Virus record (IMG/VR): IMGVR_UViG_3300048017_000010
Coordinates: 1-48,431 of that record
From: a virus
Strand: one strand, 5' to 3'
DNA length: 48,431 bases
Shown here: positions 45,166 to 48,431 of the stretch, one piece after another
Position numbering within the stretch: the stretch's first letter is position 1
Layout of the letters: every line of letters starts with the position of its first letter
Translations under genes and position numbers: made by a program
The notes under the pieces: generated by a model
Databases searched by the model: none
Seen by the model: the letters and a program-made list of their open reading frames with translations, nothing else
What the model was told of the DNA's origin: nothing

Positions 45166-47658
45166 CTAATAGAAAGCGGCTTTGCGCCGAAAGGACGGCT
45201 GATCGTCCTGCGTGTCGGATTCTAGTCGTAAGAACCCGCCTTGTCGAAATCTGGTAATCGCCATCACGGCGGTGTCTGCAAGGTCATCGTGCGAGGCGTT
45301 GGGAAAAGAAGCCATTTGATCAATCAACTCCCTTGCCCATCGGGTATCTGGTGCCCAGACCTTGCCACCTTGAAATATAGGGGACACCGAGTTCATGCGG
45401 GCAATCTTGTCGTTTGACTGCTGGCGTGTACCTCGGCTTGGGGTGTACCCCCTCACAAAAATATCACCCTGTTGGTTCAACTCTTGAATCAGCGACGCAC
45501 CAGCAGCCTTGGCCTCAATGATGCAATCATCCGGCTCCCACTCAAGGTAGTGCGCCCGAGCCTTTTCCTTTAGCTCGGGAAACTCCATGCGTTTTTGAAA
45601 GGCGTCCAGCAAGATGATGTTTGGGTTGTTGGGGTCTTCGTTCAAAAAGAACACACCCCAAGTGGTGCAGGCCGAGAAGTCAGACCGCTCATTTTTTGTA
45701 AAAGCCGTGTCCCAAGACTGAATGATGAACTCGCACCGTGGAGGTTCATCCTGCTCCCAGACATTCCACCACTCTCGCTTGATCAGGGCACCTTCTTCTC
45801 CAGTGGGCTTTTGTTGGTACTGAGCATTCCACTTTGATGGGGGCAGTTCCGCCTTGAGGTCATCAAGAAGATCAAGCGGCCAATATTCAGGCCAGAGAGG
45901 TTTGCCAGACGGCAGAATTGCTGGAAACTCAATGACGCGCCACTCATCTGGCTTTCCTCGCTCAATGGCGTCTTGAATCACTCTCCCGATCAAATCTCGT
46001 TCACTCCACCGGGTGGCGATCATAATTATGGCTCCCCCTGGTTGAAGTCGCTGACGAGGGCCTGAGGTGTACCACTCATACGTCGAGTCGTACACACTTG
46101 GATCGTGTGCCGCCATCTTTGCTTCTTGCTCAGAGTGAGCGTCGTCAATAATTACAAGATCAGCGCCACGCCCCGTAAGTGTTCCGCCAACGCCGCAGTT
46201 GTGAGTCAGTACGCCATTGGCAAAAAACGCATGGTCGCCCTCCAGCAGGTAGTTGATAAACAAATCGCCACTGGAAATCTCCTTTACTTCTCCTGCGGCA
46301 CGTACTCCCACACATAACCCAAATACCTGCCAGAGCTTTTCTGCAAAGCTTTCCATATACCCTTGAGTGCCTTCTCCTTTGCATCCGGGTTGAAAGCTAA
46401 GGCCGCAATTGGCAATGACCCATGCTCCGCCACGACGCAGCCATCCAATGTTTTCTGGATCACCATACGACCGTAGTTCTTCTTGCGCAGCTTCTCCTTC
46501 GACAGCGGGTCCGTCCCTTTGGCTATCCTGTACCGAATTGCTTCCGGCGTTATCCCTAACTCCCTCGCTTGATCGGCCATCGTTTTCCCATCCAGCAGGA
46601 CGTTGTTGCGCCTGTTGTTGGCCTGAGTTTGAGCCGTCGCCCATCGGCAGTTGTCCGGGCTGTACGGTCCGTTCACGTCTATCCTGTCCAGCGTCATTCC
46701 CTGTGGAGCTTCCCCCATGTCGGCCAAAAAGTTTTCGAACGACATCCATCGCTCGCACACAAATATCCCTCGACCGCCGTATAAAGGCCAGTGTTCGTCC
46801 TTTGGGTTCCCGCATCGGGACTTCATGTTGTACCAGCGGCGATACATCGGCGTGTTCCAGATTTGCATAAAAGCTCCTTATGTAAGCCTTCATTCTATCC
46901 GAAATACTCTCCACCACCAAGACATCTTTGGGCTCAATGTCTTTGGCATAAACCCATCCACGGTTCTGAGTCCACACGGGATGCTCAGCCGAGCACAACA
47001 AGCCATTGATTGAATACGCTACATCATGCGTGTTGGCGTAAACGCTCAAAACCTTAGATGCTTCTCCGCACCCAACAAGCCAATCCCCAGGCTTGACCAT
47101 GCTTGCCAGCATAAGCCCATTGCTTGACCGCACAAGGCTGTCTTGAGCTATGCACGCAAAATACTCTCCATACTCGTTTACCGCCCACCGGCCAGCCGAC
47201 TTTGAATCTTGGCGCAAGTTGACGTTCTTAAAAATTTCGTTGTACTGATCACTGGATACCAAGTTCCTCACGTTCCGGCCAAAGCCAACCGCCAGTTCAG
47301 CCGTGTTCGACACCTGCATGATCTTCTTGTCAGGAAACTTCCCTAAAAACCAAGCCGGAAACAAGTAAGAACCAAACTGACTCTTGGTATGCCGAGGAGG
47401 GCACGAGATAGCCAACCGCTTAATCTTGCCGCTTGCCACATCCTCAAACGCCTTAGCCATGACCGCATGGTGCCGCCCGTTAATAAACCCAGGCCACATC
47501 TTCTTCACAAAGGCCATGAACGATTCTTGGCACTTCTCCCTCTCCAGCGCAGCCCGGTACTCCGCCACCTGTTCCATCAGCTTCTCTTGCTCATGCAGCG
47601 GCAACTGACCAATAAGCGCCTCCATATCCTGCGGAGCAATTTTTTTGTTTTTTTCCAT
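45166..47658 (-). CDS. terL: Terminase large subunit interrupted by an intein, 830 aa precursor
   Basis: ATG 47658 is in a TGATG overlap with the previous stop (TTG/GTG codons at 47664/47661 are alternatives). Numbering from this ATG: Walker A-like P-P-R-H-T-K-S (87-93), Walker B A-D-L-V-I-I-D-D (499-506), coupling region I-A-T-R-W-S, and RNase H-type nuclease residues D650, E715 and D791-D792. It packages DNA with ATP and cuts concatemers. An in-frame intein occupies C169-N487; splicing would give a 511-residue enzyme, the usual length. C488 becomes the first residue after the junction, right before G-V-G-G-x-L-T-G-R-G. Confidence 0.93.
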   Translation of the reverse strand: MEKNKKIAPQDMEALIGQLPLHEQEKLMEQVAEYRAALEREKCQESFMAFVKKMWPGFINGRHHAVMAKAFEDVASGKIKRLAISCPPRHTKSQFGSYLFPAWFLGKFPDKKIMQVSNTAELAVGFGRNVRNLVSSDQYNEIFKNVNLRQDSKSAGRWAVNEYGEYFACIAQDSLVRSSNGLMLASMVKPGDWLVGCGEASKVLSVYANTHDVAYSINGLLCSAEHPVWTQNRGWVYAKDIEPKDVLVVESISDRMKAYIRSFYANLEHADVSPLVQHEVPMREPKGRTLAFIRRSRDICVRAMDVVRKLFGRHGGSSTGNDAGQDRRERTVQPGQLPMGDGSNSGQQQAQQRPAGWENDGRSSEGVRDNAGSNSVQDSQRDGPAVEGEAAQEELRSYGDPENIGWLRRGGAWVIANCGLSFQPGCKGEGTQGYMESFAEKLWQVFGLCVGVRAAGEVKEISSGDLFINYLLEGDHAFFANGVLTHNCGVGGTLTGRGADLVIIDDAHSEQEAKMAAHDPSVYDSTYEWYTSGPRQRLQPGGAIIMIATRWSERDLIGRVIQDAIERGKPDEWRVIEFPAILPSGKPLWPEYWPLDLLDDLKAELPPSKWNAQYQQKPTGEEGALIKREWWNVWEQDEPPRCEFIIQSWDTAFTKNERSDFSACTTWGVFFLNEDPNNPNIILLDAFQKRMEFPELKEKARAHYLEWEPDDCIIEAKAAGASLIQELNQQGDIFVRGYTPSRGTRQQSNDKIARMNSVSPIFQGGKVWAPDTRWARELIDQMASFPNASHDDLADTAVMAITRFRQGGFLRLESDTQDDQPSFRRKAAFY
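46284..46868 (-). CDS. HNH homing endonuclease encoded in +1 frame inside the intein, 194 aa
   Basis: ATG 46868 has a strong AAGGAG site 6 bases upstream. The product has R-W-Y-N-M-K-S-R-C, Y-G-G-R-G-I-F-V-C, T-L-D61-R-I-D64, N73-C-R-W76 and N84-N-R-R87: a complete HNH core of the same family as the HNH-AP2 enzyme at 23385. After it come a helix-turn-helix-like stretch (D-Q-A-R-E-L-G-I-T-P-E-A-I-R) and a C-terminal domain in place of AP2. It is offset by 1 base from the terminase frame and ends before the C-terminal splicing block. Confidence 0.9.
   Translation of the reverse strand: MQIWNTPMYRRWYNMKSRCGNPKDEHWPLYGGRGIFVCERWMSFENFLADMGEAPQGMTLDRIDVNGPYSPDNCRWATAQTQANNRRNNVLLDGKTMADQARELGITPEAIRYRIAKGTDPLSKEKLRKKNYGRMVIQKTLDGCVVAEHGSLPIAALAFNPDAKEKALKGIWKALQKSSGRYLGYVWEYVPQEK
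46866..46905 (-). promoter_or_regulatory. Endonuclease leader element, copy inside intein
   Basis: Read as mRNA: ATTTCGGATAGAATGA, AGGCTT, then AAGGAGCTTTTATG. It is nearly the same as the leader of the GIY-YIG gene (38957-38997). Here it is also translated in the terminase frame as intein residues about 83-96, so the leader appears to have entered the intein together with the HNH gene. Confidence 0.7.
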
Positions 47659-47759
47659 CACCAATGCTTCACGAAAAGCGCCACCACTTCAATGACGCTC
47701 AAAACAAACACCGCAACAGGCACCCAAACCATCTTGTCCTCAAGGTCACTGCGTCTCAT
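47658..47759 (-). CDS. Tiny membrane protein upstream of terminase, 33 aa
   Basis: ATG 47759 in an ATGA overlap, with AAGGTGATGAC upstream. One hydrophobic segment (about 10-30) follows a charged start R-R-S-D-L-E-D-K. Stop overlaps the terminase start. Role unknown; possibly a membrane or lysis-timing peptide. Confidence 0.5.
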   Translation of the reverse strand: MRRSDLEDKMVWVPVAVFVLSVIEVVALFVKHW

Positions 47760-47869
47760 GTCATCACCTTCTGGACCAAACCAACAATAGCCATGAGGAC
47801 AATACCCCAAACGCATGCGCCCCAAACAAAACTCCGGGCCGCGTGCTTTTCTTTGATGCAATCCCTCAT
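47756..47869 (-). CDS. Tiny membrane protein, 37 aa
   Basis: ATG 47869 overlaps the regulator stop (ATGA). A basic start (R-D-C-I-K-E-K-H-A-A-R) is followed by one hydrophobic span (F-V-W-G-A-C-V-W-G-I-V-L-M-A-I-V-G-L-V). The unbroken chain of 4-base overlaps from 48222 to the terminase supports it as a real gene. Holin-like size, but no direct evidence. Confidence 0.5.
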   Translation of the reverse strand: MRDCIKEKHAARSFVWGACVWGIVLMAIVGLVQKVMT

Positions 47870-48222
47870 TCCAACTCCTTCAAGTTCTTGTAGTTCACCC
47901 ACGCAGGCCGAATCGTTCGACCAACGCCATCAATCTTCTTAATCACACCCAACGCCACCAGTCGGTCCACTATCTTCTTCGTAGACCCAATCCCCATCTT
48001 GCCACGCACATACGCAATATCCCTCAACGTAGGCGAGAACCCATACCTCTTCCACCACTCATCTATAGCCAAAAAAACTTCCTTTTGCGCCGGACTCATA
48101 TCAGCCTCCATACACTCCTGCCACGTAGGATCACTACGCCGAATCTTCATGTCCCTCTGGATAACTTTTTTCAACCAACCTCCACGTTTGGGTTGGTTCG
48201 TTGTTTTTGTCATCATTTCCAT
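47866..48222 (-). CDS. LexA-type winged-helix regulator without peptidase domain, 118 aa
   Basis: Residues about 46-108 follow the LexA DNA-binding domain: M-S-P-A-Q-K-E-V-F-L-A-I, Y-G-F-S-P-T-L-R-D-I-A, G-S-T-K-K-I-V-D-R-L-V-A-L-G-V-I-K-K. No Ser/Lys self-cleavage domain follows. The frame starts at 48222 without a clear ribosome site; ATG 48150 (94 residues, AGAGGG at short spacing) is a good alternative and would leave the repeat at 48173 in the leader. First gene of the late operon, so it may regulate it; a role as small terminase subunit cannot be excluded. Confidence 0.7.
   Translation of the reverse strand: MEMMTKTTNQPKRGGWLKKVIQRDMKIRRSDPTWQECMEADMSPAQKEVFLAIDEWWKRYGFSPTLRDIAYVRGKMGIGSTKKIVDRLVALGVIKKIDGVGRTIRPAWVNYKNLKELE
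48173..48207 (-). repeat. Stem-loop repeat, copy 3 (late leader)
   Basis: Minus-strand copy of the 26-bp stem-loop plus nine flanking bases (AAAACAACG) identical to those at 9994-10002, 35 bases in all. It lies within the first codons of the long version of the LexA-like gene or in the leader of the short version. Confidence 0.75.
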
Positions 48223-48431
48223 TTTAATTTACACCACAAGTACGCTTTTATTTTTACGTTAGGTCTGCCTATTTTTTAAGCAAATATACCCCCCGGTGGG
48301 TCACTTTTTAAACGATGACGGGGGGTCTTCCTGTAGAAAGTTGCTTGACGGAGTGGCTGCCAAATTGGAAAAGTGGTTGTGTCGTCCGTGTGGAATAGTA
48401 TGTATGTTGGCAAGGGACTCATCCTCCACAG
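48223..48431. other. Non-coding window end, AT-rich leader and bulged hairpin
   Basis: No credible gene in 209 bases. 48223-48290 is AT-rich and probably holds the late promoter, though I cannot fix -35/-10 boxes. CCCCCC (48289-48294) with GTCA pairs with TGAC and GGGGGG (48320-48325), leaving a GGTGG bulge. If the molecule is circular, this region lies between the gene ending near 48279 and the late operon. Confidence 0.45.

Larger units (their letters stand above)
46198..47154 (-). mobile_element. Intein in terminase, 319 aa, with out-of-frame HNH gene inside
   Basis: Block A starts C-I-A-Q-D-S-L-V; block B is L-C-S-A-E-H-P-V (S at the Thr position, His present); block F/G is G-D-H-A-F-F-A-N-G-V-L-T-H-N followed by Cys. 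All splicing residues are present (C1, block B His 58, penultimate His 318, Asn 319, Cys+1). Intein residues 96-291 lie over the HNH ORF at 46284-46868 and read as low-complexity Gly/Gln/Ser/Arg sequence, with no in-frame LAGLIDADG or HNH domain. The intein is therefore a minimal splicing domain with a long linker. Confidence 0.9.

Noticed and set aside
46284-46868. HNH open frame as a mere shadow of the terminase frame
   Set aside because: It has a complete HNH core matching another endonuclease in this window and a strong ribosome site; the terminase-frame translation here is the low-complexity one.
46198-47154. Group I intron instead of intein
   Set aside because: The terminase frame is continuous through the insert, and protein splicing motifs are present at both exact edges.

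Overview
This window is most of, or all of, a tailed bacteriophage genome with a short-tail (podovirus) virion plan. Gram-negative infection is indicated by an embedded inner/outer-membrane spanin pair and a lipobox-bearing lipoprotein. Several hypothetical proteins look like ones I associate with phages of freshwater Burkholderiales, but that host guess is inference. I see no integrase, no DNA or RNA polymerase, no primase or helicase, no tRNA and no CRISPR array.

Layout. (1) Positions 1-598 hold two minus-strand genes, the first cut by the window edge. (2) Positions 716-9951 are an early-type plus-strand operon of about 28 small genes, mostly joined by ATGA or TAATG overlaps: glutaredoxin-like protein, zinc ribbons, a winged-helix protein, then a recombination module (PD-(D/E)XK exonuclease, ERF annealing protein, SSB-like protein, Ref-like HNH nuclease). 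It is interrupted at about 3560-5046 by an accessory island with a terminator, a structured intergenic stretch that may be a non-coding RNA, a long inverted repeat and two minus-strand genes, one a VRR-NUC-like nuclease. (3) Positions 48222-10051 (minus strand) are the virion and lysis operon: LexA-like winged-helix protein, two tiny membrane proteins, large terminase, portal, GroES-like protein, scaffold, major capsid protein, decoration and fibre-like proteins, a run of small basic proteins, tail adaptors, fibres, endolysin, nested spanins, tail nozzle, and four large virion/ejection proteins ending in a 2282-residue polyvalent protein with zincin and ADP-ribosyltransferase-like motifs. The two operons converge at a strong hairpin near 10016.

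The most unusual part is the terminase gene. It carries a 319-residue intein just before Walker B. The middle 61% of the intein DNA also encodes, in the +1 frame of the same strand and behind its own strong ribosome binding site, a complete HNH homing endonuclease. The intein splicing blocks are intact and in frame, and its central linker is simply the out-of-frame reading of the endonuclease gene. About 40 bases before that endonuclease are near-identical to the leader of an unrelated GIY-YIG endonuclease downstream of the capsid gene, which suggests that leader and ORF move as one cassette. Two further HNH endonucleases lie in the same operon; one has its ribosome binding site inside a hairpin. 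A 26-bp stem-loop occurs three times, at the 5' end of each operon and at their shared 3' end.
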